Positions 46,464 through 56,414 are shown, counted from the first letter of the stretch. The stretch: DNA of 64,000 bases from UBA1268 sp002694955 (GCA_028066355.1 JALCBP010000007.1:6488-70487), one strand, 5' to 3'. Notes: a model not told the origin generated them from the letters alone. Translations and numbers: made by a program.

Positions 46464-46493
46464 ATCGCTGTTCCCAGAACAGCGATTTTATTC
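46464..46493 (+). terminator. Rho-independent terminator after the hyperacidic gene
   Basis: ATCGCTGTTC and GAACAGCGAT form a perfect 10-bp stem with loop CCA, followed by TTTATTC. It lies 50 bp after the acidic gene stop and at the stop of the convergent M28 gene. Confidence 0.7.
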
Positions 46494-47807
46494 GGTCCAC
46501 GTTAATTTCAAAAACTGCCCTCGTCGTGACACAAGCACATCAACACCTTCATCAAGTGGAACTTCCGCAAGACGCCTCATAAGGTCTTGCTGACTAGTTA
46601 TCGGAACCCCGCCTACTCCATAAATTCGATCCTTGATTTTCAGTTGGCTCCTTTCCGCGGGTGAACCCACACGAATCCCAACAACTACTGGAGCAACCGG
46701 ATTGGCTGGATCATCTCGAATCCCGATGCCCCAGCGGCCACGACTTCCTGCCGGCAAAAATGCTTTTTCCTCAAGCTTTTTTCTAGACGCGTTTGTTTCA
46801 GAAAAAGCCGTCCTCCGAAACGAGAGCGTATCACCTGCGTTATTTGCAACCTGCAAAAGCGTTTGGAACACAACCTCCAAAACCGATTCGATACCCTCGA
46901 AATTAACAAGATGAACATCGTCAGACGGACGATGGTAGTCTGGATGAAGCCCCGTATGGAACATGAGCGTCGGTACTTCTGCTTTCAAGAACGGATAATG
47001 ATCTGAATCTGGTGTAATTTTCCAGTTGAAGATCAGTTCCAGTGATTTATTTTCGTGCCGATTGTTCGCATGAGTAACAAGTGTCTCGAGGCCGACCGCT
47101 GAACGTCCGCCAAAAACGTTCAGTTGGCTGTGGCGAAGCCGACCAATCATATCTAGATTGATTGAGAAAACGATGTTCTTGCCTTGCATGCAATCTGGGC
47201 GATTATTTATGAAGTATTTGGAACCAAGTAGCCCTTGCTCTTCACCATCCCAGAATGCGAATAAAATTGTTCGTCGGCACGGATCAGGCAATCTTGCAAG
47301 CGTCTCCACTATTTTGATCAGACCAGCCACACCCGATGCATTGTCGTCAGCACCATTATGAACATACCCGAATGGACCAAAACTATTCCGTTTGTTTCCA
47401 TATCCCACATGATCGTAATGTGCACCAACCACTATAACTTCGCTTTGTAGAACCGGATCACTACCGGGAATCATCACCAAGACATTCCGAAGTGTTCCAA
47501 ATCGTGTTGGAAATGACTGAAAATAACTCTTGTTCGCACCTGCCGGAATGAGCCCAAGCGGTCTTATTTCTTGCTCTATATAACTGCTAGCAGCTCGCCC
47601 ACCACGATGGCCACCCTCACGGCCTTCGAACGCATCGTCCGCAAGCACTTGGACATGATCTGCAATCCCACTTGTATCAACAGTGATTTCTGGTTCATTA
47701 CCTGAAACAGTTTTTTCGAGTACTGTTTGGCTGCAAAATAGTGAAATAATGCAAACCAACAGATGGTTCGTGTAGCGTGGGCAAATCGTAAAACCGGGCA
47801 TTTCCAT
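46488..47807 (-). CDS. M28 family metallopeptidase with C-terminal PDZ domain
   Basis: A 439-residue exported peptidase. A hydrophobic stretch (HLLVCIISLFCS) near the N-terminus is the signal or anchor. The M28 zinc residues are visible: AHYDH, NGADDNASG, WDGEEQGLLGS, INLDMIGR and a late HTGLHPDYH. The last 90 residues form a PDZ domain (RWGIGIRDD, GIRVGSPAERSQLKIKDRIYGVGG). M28 enzymes are aminopeptidases or carboxypeptidases. A PDZ fusion suggests tethering to partners or regulation. I used the ATG at 47807 with GGAG upstream; the longer frame adds 30 basic residues. Confidence 0.88.
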   Translation of the reverse strand: MEMPGFTICPRYTNHLLVCIISLFCSQTVLEKTVSGNEPEITVDTSGIADHVQVLADDAFEGREGGHRGGRAASSYIEQEIRPLGLIPAGANKSYFQSFPTRFGTLRNVLVMIPGSDPVLQSEVIVVGAHYDHVGYGNKRNSFGPFGYVHNGADDNASGVAGLIKIVETLARLPDPCRRTILFAFWDGEEQGLLGSKYFINNRPDCMQGKNIVFSINLDMIGRLRHSQLNVFGGRSAVGLETLVTHANNRHENKSLELIFNWKITPDSDHYPFLKAEVPTLMFHTGLHPDYHRPSDDVHLVNFEGIESVLEVVFQTLLQVANNAGDTLSFRRTAFSETNASRKKLEEKAFLPAGSRGRWGIGIRDDPANPVAPVVVGIRVGSPAERSQLKIKDRIYGVGGVPITSQQDLMRRLAEVPLDEGVDVLVSRRGQFLKLTWTE

Positions 47808-47912
47808 GCGGCCTCTCCAGTACCTCCTTGCAAGTAACCTGCTAGTGCTTAAGAATGATGCGGCAGAACATTCTCGTCTAGAGGAAATTGAAAGCACTGA
47901 TTTCCCCCATAT

Positions 47913-48002
47913 GGAGAGGTGGCAGAGTGGTCGAATGCGCGTCTTTGCTAAAGACGTGACCGGTCAAAAGCTGGTCCACGGGTTCGAATCCCGTCCTCTC
48001 CG
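47913..48002 (+). tRNA. tRNA-Ser (anticodon GCT)
   Basis: A 90-base type II tRNA. The acceptor stem GGAGAGG pairs with CCTCTCC, the anticodon loop is TTGCTAA (GCT, reading AGC/AGT), the variable arm is long, and the T loop carries GGTTCGAATC with discriminator G. A run of six T follows. Confidence 0.96.
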
Positions 48003-48296
48003 TTTTTTCTCACACCACACCAATCTACCTCTGGGAGCAATTGCAAAACTTTAGGGGGGATCGAGCCCGTCGTGGCCCAATTAATTTGGCAGATTTTTCA
48101 CACCCTATCTTCCGAAGTCCATTTCTGCGATTGTCAAAAGAGTAAGTTATACTCAAGCCCAAAGCATCAGAATCGGCTACTCAGGGTATCTTTTTTGTCA
48201 TGCAGATCATGTGCTTTGACTGACGAAGACCGTTCTTATTTATCACCCTGTCACAAATATATTATTACGATCTCACAAATCCTACCCACCCGACGA

Positions 48297-49079
48297 ATGT
48301 CATTTATCCTAGCTTTAATCTGTGCTTTCTGCGCTTTCATCTATCTAGGTCTCTGTGGATTCTTTTTCGTAACACAACGATCCTTCATTTACTTTCCTTG
48401 TCAAAAACAAAATTACACTGTTGATCAAATACAGGTGAATACCGGGCAGGCTCTTGTCCAACTCTCAGCAAGTAACCTAAAGAGCAAACGAGCGATCCTC
48501 TACTTCGGTGGAAATGCAGAAGACGTGTCGGTGTCTCTACCAGAATATTCACAAAGGATTGCAGATGTCGCAATCTATATGGTGCATTACAGAGGCTACG
48601 GTCACAGCACTGGCAATCCCTCAGAAAAAGGTTTGAGGCACGACGCATTGGCCATCTATAGGCACCTAAAAAAAAACCATGTCGATATTCTGGTTATTGG
48701 TCGCAGTCTGGGCACAAGCCTAGCAATCGACGTAGCTGCAGAGTTCGAGCCAAAGGGACTTCTTCTCATCACGCCGTTTGACAGTGTTCAGGCAATTGCT
48801 CAACGCGTCGTGCCATTCCTACCAATACGACTGCTACTTAGGGATTCATACCTCTCAATTGACTTCGCGCCCAACGTTCAATGTCCAACACTGATCCTGG
48901 CCGCCTCTAATGATGAGCTCATACCGAAAGAAAACACAATGCGGCTTATAAAAAAGTTTCCTGAAGAAGTTGCAACACTCCAAGTTATTCAGGAAACTGA
49001 CCATAACTCAATTTCCAATTCCACTCTTTACTGGTCGAGTGTTTGTCACTTCATAAATAAAAGTTTTGGTCTACTTTAA
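48297..49079 (+). CDS. Membrane-anchored alpha/beta hydrolase (BEM46-like)
   Basis: A 260-residue protein. An N-terminal membrane helix (FILALICAFCAFIYLGLCGFF) is followed by an alpha/beta hydrolase with the oxyanion-hole segment YFGGNAEDVS, VHYRGYGHSTG, the nucleophile elbow GRSLGTS and a late catalytic Asp/His region ASNDELIP and TDHN. This matches the BEM46/ABHD13-like family, whose substrates are unknown. I placed the start at the ATG at 48297 because 75 upstream codons are not family-like. It follows tRNA-Ser on the same strand. Confidence 0.85.
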   Translation: MSFILALICAFCAFIYLGLCGFFFVTQRSFIYFPCQKQNYTVDQIQVNTGQALVQLSASNLKSKRAILYFGGNAEDVSVSLPEYSQRIADVAIYMVHYRGYGHSTGNPSEKGLRHDALAIYRHLKKNHVDILVIGRSLGTSLAIDVAAEFEPKGLLLITPFDSVQAIAQRVVPFLPIRLLLRDSYLSIDFAPNVQCPTLILAASNDELIPKENTMRLIKKFPEEVATLQVIQETDHNSISNSTLYWSSVCHFINKSFGLL

Positions 49080-49115
49080 AAAAAGATTTTTACGCCGTGC
49101 AGGAATGAAGTCGGC

Positions 49116-49460
49116 CTATTCTTCCTCTGGATCTGCCTTGGTTCTTCTTTGAGGCGTTGATGATTCGTCACGACGGAACACTGCGACGACATCTTCAATA
49201 GGAACAACATAGAGCAGGTTATCTTGTTCAAAATCAACGGGTATCGAATTCCGTGGATGAAATAAAACCTTGTCATACTTTTCGATCGGAAAGTCAGCAT
49301 CTCGTTCTATTTGAAGGCTAACCTCGACAACTCTGCCCGTAATCGTTGGGATTTCTGCCTGATCTGGCAAGACGATGCCTCCACGAGTCTGGTTTCTGCT
49401 CTCATCCTTTCGAATTAAAACACGCATGCCCAGCGGTTCTACAAAATCATTACCCCGCAT
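49116..49460 (-). CDS. GroES-like co-chaperonin with charged tail
   Basis: A 114-residue Cpn10 protein. The family pattern is visible: EPLGMRVLIRKDE, GGIVLPDQA, GRVVEVSLQ, DKVLFHPRNSIPV and YVVPIEDVVAVF. It ends in a polar tail, DESSTPQRRTKADPEEE, longer than in canonical GroES. No groEL is adjacent, so this is a secondary or stand-alone GroES. The mobile loop (between residues about 20 and 30) has RNQTRGGIVLP. The ATG at 49460 lies 14 bases after AAGGAG; a GTG four codons upstream is the alternative. Confidence 0.8.
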   Translation of the reverse strand: MRGNDFVEPLGMRVLIRKDESRNQTRGGIVLPDQAEIPTITGRVVEVSLQIERDADFPIEKYDKVLFHPRNSIPVDFEQDNLLYVVPIEDVVAVFRRDESSTPQRRTKADPEEE

Positions 49461-49728
49461 CGATCTACACACCTCTCCTTACGAACACATCACTTGCCGG
49501 TATCAACAGTTTATCGACAATTCCCACGTAGTTTGACCTGTCAGAGGGTATTCGGCTAGAGACGTCTTCAAAGAACGCCAACAAGAACGAAAACTTGTGT
49601 ATACTTTTCTCTGTGAATAATAAGTATAAATAGGTTTGTGCCCCCACCATTCAACAGCTAAGTCATTCCAACCTCAGTTGAAATGCCTTCTTTCTTCTTT
49701 TGATGGCTTATGACAGCAAGGATTTTCC

Positions 49729-51201
49729 TTGGGTTCTCCAGATACTTCCACAATTCGCAAAAATCACAGGCGCGGTGACCTTGTCGTCATTGCAAACAGA
49801 CTCCCTGTACATCGCACATCCCCAGAGAGTCCATGGGAGACGAGCCCTGGTGGTCTTGTCTCAGCGCTCATGCCCATCCTACGTGAAAATAAAGGTGTAT
49901 GGATCGGTTGGGCGGGAAGCGCTGAAACGGATTGCCTGCCTTTCGAGCATGATGGGCTTTATAACGTTCCCCTTCATCTTTCGAGTGAAGAGGTCCGTGA
50001 TTATTATGAAGGGTTCTCGAATAGTACTCTTTGGCCGCTTTATCATGATGCATGCCAAACCCCTCAATATGACCGCCAATGGTGGGCTCCCTATGTAGCA
50101 ATCAATCGACGCTTCGCTGAATACGCTGCTAGAGAAACCGCTCCTAACGGTCATGTGCTGGTTCAGGATTATCATCTTCAGCTCGTTCCCGGAATGCTTC
50201 GTGAGCTACGTCCTGATGTTCGAATTGGTTTTTTTCTTCACATCCCTTTTCCACCAGTTGAACTTTTCGCCCAGCTACCTTGGAGAAAGCGACTTTTAGA
50301 AGGCATGCTTGGCGCTGATGTCATTGGGTTCCAAACTCGTCATGGAGCACAGAATTTTGTACGACTTGTCAATCGATACACATCGCATCGTGGAAGTGGG
50401 CAAGCAGTCAACGTTGATGGAAGAAGGGTGCTCGCAAAGGAATACCCAATATCAATCGACTACGACAGGATCGAGGCGCTCGCCAATGATCCCAAGATTA
50501 TTGAACATGCAAAAGCCATCCGATCTGATCTCGGAGAGAATCGGACAATCATGCTTGGCGTTGACCGCCTTGATTATACAAAGGGGATTGATCAGCGATT
50601 GCGCGCAGTTTATGAAATTTTCGATAAAGGAAACCATACCGTAGACGACCTTGTATTGGTTCAAGTGAGTGTTCCGTCTCGTGAAAGTGTCGATGAGTAC
50701 ATTGAAGTACGGGATAGGATTGAAAAACTCGTTGGCCATATTAATGGTGAATTTGGAACTGTAGGAGCAGTACCTGTACATTACCTTCGCAGGAGTCTCC
50801 CTATAGAAGAACTCGTTGCCTATTACCTGGCCGCTGACGTCATGCTTGTAACTCCATTTCGCGATGGAATGAACCTTGTCGCGAAAGAGTACGTGGCGAG
50901 TAGAAAAAATGAAAAAGGTGTACTGGTTCTCTCAGAGTTCACTGGATCGGCTGTTGAACTTGATCGAGCAGTATTAGTTAATCCTCACGACATCGATGGC
51001 ATGGCTGCCACTATTGAAAAGGCTATCACGATGCCTCTCCAAGAACAGACTCGTCGTATGCGGAGCCTTCGGCAACGAGTCCGAAAGCGAACCGTCTACA
51101 CCTGGGCATCAGACTTCACCCACGCCCTTGATGCAAGAGAGGCGGGTTCTTCGCCAGCTCAGATGTCGACACCTATTGAAACCATCGCTCCCTCTTCCTA
51201 A
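49729..51201 (+). CDS. otsA: Trehalose-6-phosphate synthase (OtsA, GT20)
   Basis: A 490-residue enzyme that makes trehalose-6-phosphate from UDP-glucose (or GDP-glucose) and glucose-6-phosphate. Conserved regions are VIANRLPV at the start, GWAG, WWAPYVAINRRFA, VLVQDYHLQLVPGMLRE, FFLHIPFPP, GVDRLDYTKGI near 278-288, and DVMLVTPFRDGMNLVAKEYV. The TTG start at 49729 has AAGGA at 6 bases. The last 40 residues form a Ser/Pro/Ala tail. It is followed after 36 bp by the OtsB-GH15 fusion, so the two form the trehalose operon. Confidence 0.94.
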   Translation: MGSPDTSTIRKNHRRGDLVVIANRLPVHRTSPESPWETSPGGLVSALMPILRENKGVWIGWAGSAETDCLPFEHDGLYNVPLHLSSEEVRDYYEGFSNSTLWPLYHDACQTPQYDRQWWAPYVAINRRFAEYAARETAPNGHVLVQDYHLQLVPGMLRELRPDVRIGFFLHIPFPPVELFAQLPWRKRLLEGMLGADVIGFQTRHGAQNFVRLVNRYTSHRGSGQAVNVDGRRVLAKEYPISIDYDRIEALANDPKIIEHAKAIRSDLGENRTIMLGVDRLDYTKGIDQRLRAVYEIFDKGNHTVDDLVLVQVSVPSRESVDEYIEVRDRIEKLVGHINGEFGTVGAVPVHYLRRSLPIEELVAYYLAADVMLVTPFRDGMNLVAKEYVASRKNEKGVLVLSEFTGSAVELDRAVLVNPHDIDGMAATIEKAITMPLQEQTRRMRSLRQRVRKRTVYTWASDFTHALDAREAGSSPAQMSTPIETIAPSS

Positions 51202-51237
51202 TTACCACCCTCGACTTTACACCATTGGAGACACCTT

Positions 51238-53802
51238 TTGACCGGGAACGAACCAGGCAATACACACATTATGGAAGATGATCTTGATCAGGCCCTTGAG
51301 GCAATTGCACGTGTACCTATTTTACTTGTCGCAACTGATTACGACGGCACACTATCACCAATCGTTGATAACCCAGACGATGCAAAGCCCGTACGAGAAT
51401 CAATCATAGCACTTCGAGCACTTGCCACACTATCAGGAACACATTGCGCCGTTATATCTGGTCGTTCACTCTCTGACCTTGCAAATCTGAGTTCTCTTGA
51501 CGGACAGATCATGTTAGTCGGATCTCATGGAAGCGAATTTGACCAAGATTTTGTGCGTACGCTTACAGACGAACAGGTCTTACTTCGACAGCGAATACTT
51601 GATGAGATGCATCGCATCGCTGCTGAGGATAAGCGATTTCATATTGAAACGAAGCCAGCATCGATTGCTTTTCATTATCGAAATGTTGCGGATGAAAAAG
51701 CTGAAAAGGCCGTGAATGAACTTCTTGCGGGGGCCGCAACATGGGATGACGTACGCGTTAAATCCGGTAAGAAAGTTATTGAATTAGCTGTTGTGCATAC
51801 TTCAAAAGGAGACTGTATAGATGCTCTACGACATCGTGTCGGTGCAACTGCGGTTGTCTACTTTGGTGATGACATAACGGACGAGGATGCTTTTGTCAGG
51901 CTGCATGGCCCAGATGTATCTGTCAAAGTTGGCACTGGAGAAAGCGCTGCAACATTTCGAATTCATGATCCTACTGAGGTTGCAAGAAGACTGGCTCGGT
52001 TAGCTAGCGCACGAGAGGCATTTCTAGCTGGTGCTGATGCCATACCAATTGAACGGCACGCTCTGCTCTCTGATGGACGAGTCATGGCGCTTGTCTCTCC
52101 TGGTGCAAAAATTAGCTGGATGTGTGCACCTCGTGTCGATGGGCCAGCATTATTCTCTGAGTTACTTGGTGGTCCGGCAGCGGGGCACTTCACAATCGAG
52201 CCTGCCAAGCCAGATAACGATCCTCAGCAACAATACGATGGAACTTCTCTTGTATTGAAAACAACTTGGCCCCGGTTGACGGTAACTGACTTCTTAGATT
52301 GCTCTGCTGGAAAACCTACACAACGTGCTGGCCGAACTGACTTAATTCGTCAAATTGAAGGGCGCGGTGAAGTTTGTATTACCTTTGCACCGAGACTCGA
52401 TTTTGGAAGGCTTCCCACTCGACTGGTCATTCGTGATGGTGGGCTCGAAATTGACGATACGATCGACCCGATTGTTCTACGAGCTCCAGGTGTTGAATGG
52501 GAACTTCTCGACGAGGGCTCCCACCAAACTGCGGTTGGCAAAGTCACTCTGCGAGGTGAACCGCTGCGGCTCGAGCTACGGTACGGCACTGGTTCATTAC
52601 GTGAACAGCAGACTCTGCCACCGCAAGAACGTTACCGACGCACTAAGTCATATTGGGAATCATGGGCAGATCGCTTGTCACTACCGAAGCGAGAAGGTCC
52701 TCTTGTTCGCCGCAGTGCACTTGTCTTAAAGGGACTTTGTTACGGGCCAACCGGTGGCATCGTAGCAGCAGCAACAACAAGCCTTCCCGAACACCTCGGT
52801 GGAATTCGTAACTGGGATTACCGCTACTGCTGGCTTCGAGATGCCGCCATGTCGGCATCAGCATTGGTAAAGCTAGGTTCTTTCTCTGAAGCAATGGCAT
52901 TTCTTGATTGGATGCTCGCCGTTGTCGATCGAGCAGCAGCACCTGAACGCTTAATGCCTCTCTATACTGTCACTGGGCACGAAGTTGGTGCTGAAGCAGA
53001 AATTACCGAACTTGCGGGCTATGCTGGTTCTCGACCGGTGAGAGTAGGGAATGCCGCCCGTGGGCAGGTCCAATTGGATGTTTTTGGTCCAATTGCTGAA
53101 CTTGTCTGGCAACTTCTTTTAGCTGAGGCACCTGTATCAAGTGAACACTGGCGGCTTGTTGAGGCAATGGTTGGGGCTGTTGAAGCGCGTTGGCATGAGC
53201 CAGATCATGGCATCTGGGAAATCCGTAAACCTCGACGACATCACGTTCATTCCAAGGTAATGTGCTGGCTTGCAGTTGATCGCGGAATTCAAATTTCTGA
53301 ACGTTTTCTTGATCGAAAAAAACCGGCGTGGGAAAAACTCCGTCAGACTATTGCCGAAGACATACTCGAAAAGGCTTGGCACAAGAACTCAAATGCATAC
53401 ACCGCTGCATACGGTGCTGATGACCTTGATGCCGCATCTCTCATGATTGGACTCATGGGGCTGGTCGACTGTACGGACTCAAGATTTATGTCAACTATAG
53501 ATGCCATTGATAAACGTCTAAGAATGGGGCCAACTGTTTTCAGATACCTTGCTGATGATGGCTTACCTGGTAGGGAGGGCGGCTTCTTTATCTGCGCAAG
53601 TTGGTTAGTCGATTCATTTTATAAAGCAGGGCGCCGCGATGAAGCGGAGTCTTTATTCGAATCAATGATTGAACTTGCCGGACCAGAAGGGTTGCTACCA
53701 GAACAGTACGATCCCCTCTTACAAAGAACCCTTGGCAATCATCCACAGGCCTATTCCCATATCGGACTTATTGAGAATGCTTTAACACTTTCATCCAATT
53801 AA
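51238..53802 (+). CDS. Trehalose-6-phosphate phosphatase fused to a GH15-type glucanase/trehalase
   Basis: An 854-residue two-domain protein. Residues about 25-255 form a HAD phosphatase of the OtsB type: DYDGTLSP (D34, D36), SGRSLSDL, and GDDITDEDAF near 207. Residues about 265-854 form a GH15 domain with an N-terminal beta-sandwich and an (alpha/alpha)6 barrel with RNWDYRYCWLRDA near 525. Two late glutamates, in GREGGFFICASWLVDSF (near 780) and GLLPEQYDP (near 822), match the GH15 acid/base pair. GH15 includes glucoamylases and trehalases. The fusion could make and hydrolyse trehalose or combine synthesis with glycogen turnover. The start is a TTG with GGAG at 7 bases. Confidence 0.9.
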   Translation: MTGNEPGNTHIMEDDLDQALEAIARVPILLVATDYDGTLSPIVDNPDDAKPVRESIIALRALATLSGTHCAVISGRSLSDLANLSSLDGQIMLVGSHGSEFDQDFVRTLTDEQVLLRQRILDEMHRIAAEDKRFHIETKPASIAFHYRNVADEKAEKAVNELLAGAATWDDVRVKSGKKVIELAVVHTSKGDCIDALRHRVGATAVVYFGDDITDEDAFVRLHGPDVSVKVGTGESAATFRIHDPTEVARRLARLASAREAFLAGADAIPIERHALLSDGRVMALVSPGAKISWMCAPRVDGPALFSELLGGPAAGHFTIEPAKPDNDPQQQYDGTSLVLKTTWPRLTVTDFLDCSAGKPTQRAGRTDLIRQIEGRGEVCITFAPRLDFGRLPTRLVIRDGGLEIDDTIDPIVLRAPGVEWELLDEGSHQTAVGKVTLRGEPLRLELRYGTGSLREQQTLPPQERYRRTKSYWESWADRLSLPKREGPLVRRSALVLKGLCYGPTGGIVAAATTSLPEHLGGIRNWDYRYCWLRDAAMSASALVKLGSFSEAMAFLDWMLAVVDRAAAPERLMPLYTVTGHEVGAEAEITELAGYAGSRPVRVGNAARGQVQLDVFGPIAELVWQLLLAEAPVSSEHWRLVEAMVGAVEARWHEPDHGIWEIRKPRRHHVHSKVMCWLAVDRGIQISERFLDRKKPAWEKLRQTIAEDILEKAWHKNSNAYTAAYGADDLDAASLMIGLMGLVDCTDSRFMSTIDAIDKRLRMGPTVFRYLADDGLPGREGGFFICASWLVDSFYKAGRRDEAESLFESMIELAGPEGLLPEQYDPLLQRTLGNHPQAYSHIGLIENALTLSSN

Positions 53803-53816
53803 CTTCCCGGCTAGTT

Positions 53817-54923
53817 CTACTTGTTTCGTCGTATGGTGGTCCGATCACTTCCCTCCGCGGCACTTTGATCACGTGCCAAAACTGCATCCGGAAGATGATA
53901 AAAGCCGATTGCAAGGATGCAATACGTTGCTAAAAGCATAAGTCCCTCAATCCACGTTGCCTTGCCAGCATTGATAATCTCTCTTGCGACGATAATTGCT
54001 AATACTATCGAGACAACTTCAAACATCGAAAATGACAGATTCATTGATTCACCAAAAAACTGCCCTGTAAACACGAGCAGCGGCGCCACAAAAAGTACCA
54101 TCTGTATTGTTGACCCTACTGTTGCCGCCATGACAAGTTCCTGCTGCCTTTGACGTGCAAAGCGAATTGCTGTCAGTACTTCTCCAACACCTCCCACGCC
54201 ACCCAGAAGAACAATCCCACTGAAGGTGTCAGAAAAACCCATCGTTTTTGTCGCCGGAATCAGTGACTCAGTGACTGCTTCACTTACACCTGCCAGAGCT
54301 ACTCCACTGATCCCGAGAATCGCAAAACTTCTTCCCGCTGAATATGAGTCTTTTGTCTTTGCCAACTCTATTTTGGCATCTTGTGCCTTACGGCAACTAT
54401 AAAAAATATTTATTGATACGTTTCCGACATAAATTGCCAGCAGAATAAATGACAATTCGATCGAGAGATCTCTGGTCCCCTCTGGTGTTCCAATACGGAA
54501 GACTGCAGGAACAATAAAACAAAACCCACACATGACAAGCATTAAGCCAGAAGACCGCAACTGTCGCCTGTCAAATGAATGGACTCCATACTTCAATCCA
54601 CCAACAATAAGAGCACAGCCTAACCCAACAAGCAAATTAACCATTATTGAACCGGTAAGAGATGCTTTCACCACTCGTCCAAGGCCGTTCCGTAATGCAA
54701 CAATACCGATAATTAATTCAGGAGCATTACTTAAAGTGGAGTTAAGAAGACCACCGACAACTGAGCCAAGTCGGTAAGCGAGTCGTTCAGTGGCAATGCC
54801 CATGATTTCAACCAGAGGTACGATCGCAAAAAGCGAGACCAAAAAAACAGCCCGGGGATCTGCCTCGATTGCATGAAGCACGAAACATAACGGAATTAAG
54901 ACAAGCCATAGTCGCTGAATCAT
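53817..54923 (-). CDS. CaCA-family Ca2+/H+ (CAX-like) antiporter
   Basis: A 368-residue membrane protein with about eleven helices. The first alpha-repeat reads GGLLNSTLSNAPELIIGIVAL, a variant of the CAX GGLLNATFGNAVELIIG motif with a changed asparagine-glycine context. The second repeat reads GGVGGVGEVLTAI, then TVGSTIQMVLFVAPLLV, in place of the usual GNAAEH. The Glu residues needed for cation binding are kept in both. It probably exchanges Ca2+ for H+ (possibly Na+). The ATG at 54923 has no strong ribosome site. It is convergent with otsB-GH15 (14-bp gap) and divergent from clc. Confidence 0.87.
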   Translation of the reverse strand: MIQRLWLVLIPLCFVLHAIEADPRAVFLVSLFAIVPLVEIMGIATERLAYRLGSVVGGLLNSTLSNAPELIIGIVALRNGLGRVVKASLTGSIMVNLLVGLGCALIVGGLKYGVHSFDRRQLRSSGLMLVMCGFCFIVPAVFRIGTPEGTRDLSIELSFILLAIYVGNVSINIFYSCRKAQDAKIELAKTKDSYSAGRSFAILGISGVALAGVSEAVTESLIPATKTMGFSDTFSGIVLLGGVGGVGEVLTAIRFARQRQQELVMAATVGSTIQMVLFVAPLLVFTGQFFGESMNLSFSMFEVVSIVLAIIVAREIINAGKATWIEGLMLLATYCILAIGFYHLPDAVLARDQSAAEGSDRTTIRRNK

Positions 54924-55061
54924 GGCAATGAGTATATTCCGAAAAATATTTTGGGTATCACTATTTTATCAACACAATTCTCATCTCTGCAGTTATCTTG
55001 TACCAAATCAGACAACTTCAATTATCTAGGTGTTACTCAAAATCCCACATAATGTGTCTCC

Positions 55062-56414
55062 ATGGCAACGTATCACCCACCAACTGATAATGACGTCCCA
55101 CCGTTACGAGAACAGGTAGGCACTGTTCTTATAGGTGCTGTCGCAGGACTCGCTGCAGTTGGATTTCATGCCGTAATGAATCTTGCCGAGTCAGTGCGAA
55201 CGGAACTCGCAGTCTTTGCAACAGCATACGGACTGGCAGCTCAATTTGCAGTAATTCTGACATGTGGAATCCTGGCAGCAACGGCTGTATTCCTTGTTCA
55301 CCGTTTTGCAATAGAAGCAGAAGGCAGCGGAATTGCTGCAGTTCTTCACGCTCATCGCACAGTAGGGGGGCGCCGAGCCCTTAGGATTCTCTGGGTTAAA
55401 TTTCTTGCTGGCTTCTGTGCACTTTCATCTGGCATGCCACTGGGCAGGGAGGGACCTAGTGTTCAAATCGGTGCAATGTCTGCAATCGTCCTGCGGCAAT
55501 TCGGAATTGGCCTAGTCTATTTCCGAAGACGGGCAGTCGAACTTGGTGCTGCAGCCGGATTAGCTGCAGCCTTCAATGCGCCTTTGTCAGGTGTGGTCTT
55601 TTCATTTGAACTACTTAAGCAACCATTTCATGCTCATAATTGCTTTGAAACAATTCTTGCCTGTGCAATTGCCGACTGGGTCTGCAGACTTTTTCATGGC
55701 ACAGTTCTAGAACTACCGATCTCGCTCGAAGGATTTCGTGATTGGATGGAGCTACCAACATTTGCTCTCGTGGGCCTTTTTACTGGGATCGTCTGTCTTG
55801 TATTCCAAATGTTTCTCATCTCTATTGCAAAACGTTTTCAGCAATTTCATCACCGACCAAACAAACTTATCTTGGTTACAGGTGCGTGGGGGTGCCTTCT
55901 CGGAGTCATCCTCTTGGTTAAACCTGAGGTACTTGGAATTGGTCACACAATTTTTGAGGATGCTATACAAAATTCCCTACCTCTGATTCCAACGCTTCTT
56001 CTCTTGGCTGCCCGGATTCCGTTGAGTGCTATAAGTTATGCAACCGGTGCCCCTGGTGGACTTATCGTCCCTGCTTTGCTGTTTGGTGTTCTTTCCGGCC
56101 AAGCTTTCTCAACGAGTTATGCATTCATGGTTGGGGGTGTTGATGCTGATTTTCACTCTGTCTGCCTTGTTGCTGGTATGGCGGCTAGCATCGGGGCTCT
56201 TTTTCGTACGCCTCTTACAGCAACAATCATGGCAGTTGAGATTACTGGTGCCTACGATTGCCTCCTTGAAATATCGATCGCGTACCTCGCAGCACATTCC
56301 TTACTCGGCCTCGCTCGACAGCCAGATCTCTACACAGCTTTGGGCCGTATTCACGAGAATCATACCGAGAAGCAAACAGCCAGAATCGATGCAGCAAGGC
56401 CTTCAATTCATTAG
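55062..56414 (+). CDS. ClC-type chloride channel/antiporter
   Basis: A 450-residue ClC membrane protein. The anion-selectivity motifs are GSGIA (88-92, usually GSGIP), GREGP (128-132, with the external gating glutamate E130) and GAPGGLIVP. At the position of the internal proton glutamate of ClC-ec1 (E203) the sequence reads FSFEL, so E202 is kept (E183) but E203 is Leu (L184). That residue is needed for proton coupling in ClC-ec1, so this protein may be a channel or use a different proton path. No CBS domains are attached. It ends 4 bp before the convergent K+ channel stop. Confidence 0.9.
   Translation: MATYHPPTDNDVPPLREQVGTVLIGAVAGLAAVGFHAVMNLAESVRTELAVFATAYGLAAQFAVILTCGILAATAVFLVHRFAIEAEGSGIAAVLHAHRTVGGRRALRILWVKFLAGFCALSSGMPLGREGPSVQIGAMSAIVLRQFGIGLVYFRRRAVELGAAAGLAAAFNAPLSGVVFSFELLKQPFHAHNCFETILACAIADWVCRLFHGTVLELPISLEGFRDWMELPTFALVGLFTGIVCLVFQMFLISIAKRFQQFHHRPNKLILVTGAWGCLLGVILLVKPEVLGIGHTIFEDAIQNSLPLIPTLLLLAARIPLSAISYATGAPGGLIVPALLFGVLSGQAFSTSYAFMVGGVDADFHSVCLVAGMAASIGALFRTPLTATIMAVEITGAYDCLLEISIAYLAAHSLLGLARQPDLYTALGRIHENHTEKQTARIDAARPSIH

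Noticed and set aside
48072..48296. 75-codon N-terminal extension of the alpha/beta hydrolase
   Set aside because: Composition is not protein-like for this family, and the membrane helix begins at the ATG at 48297.
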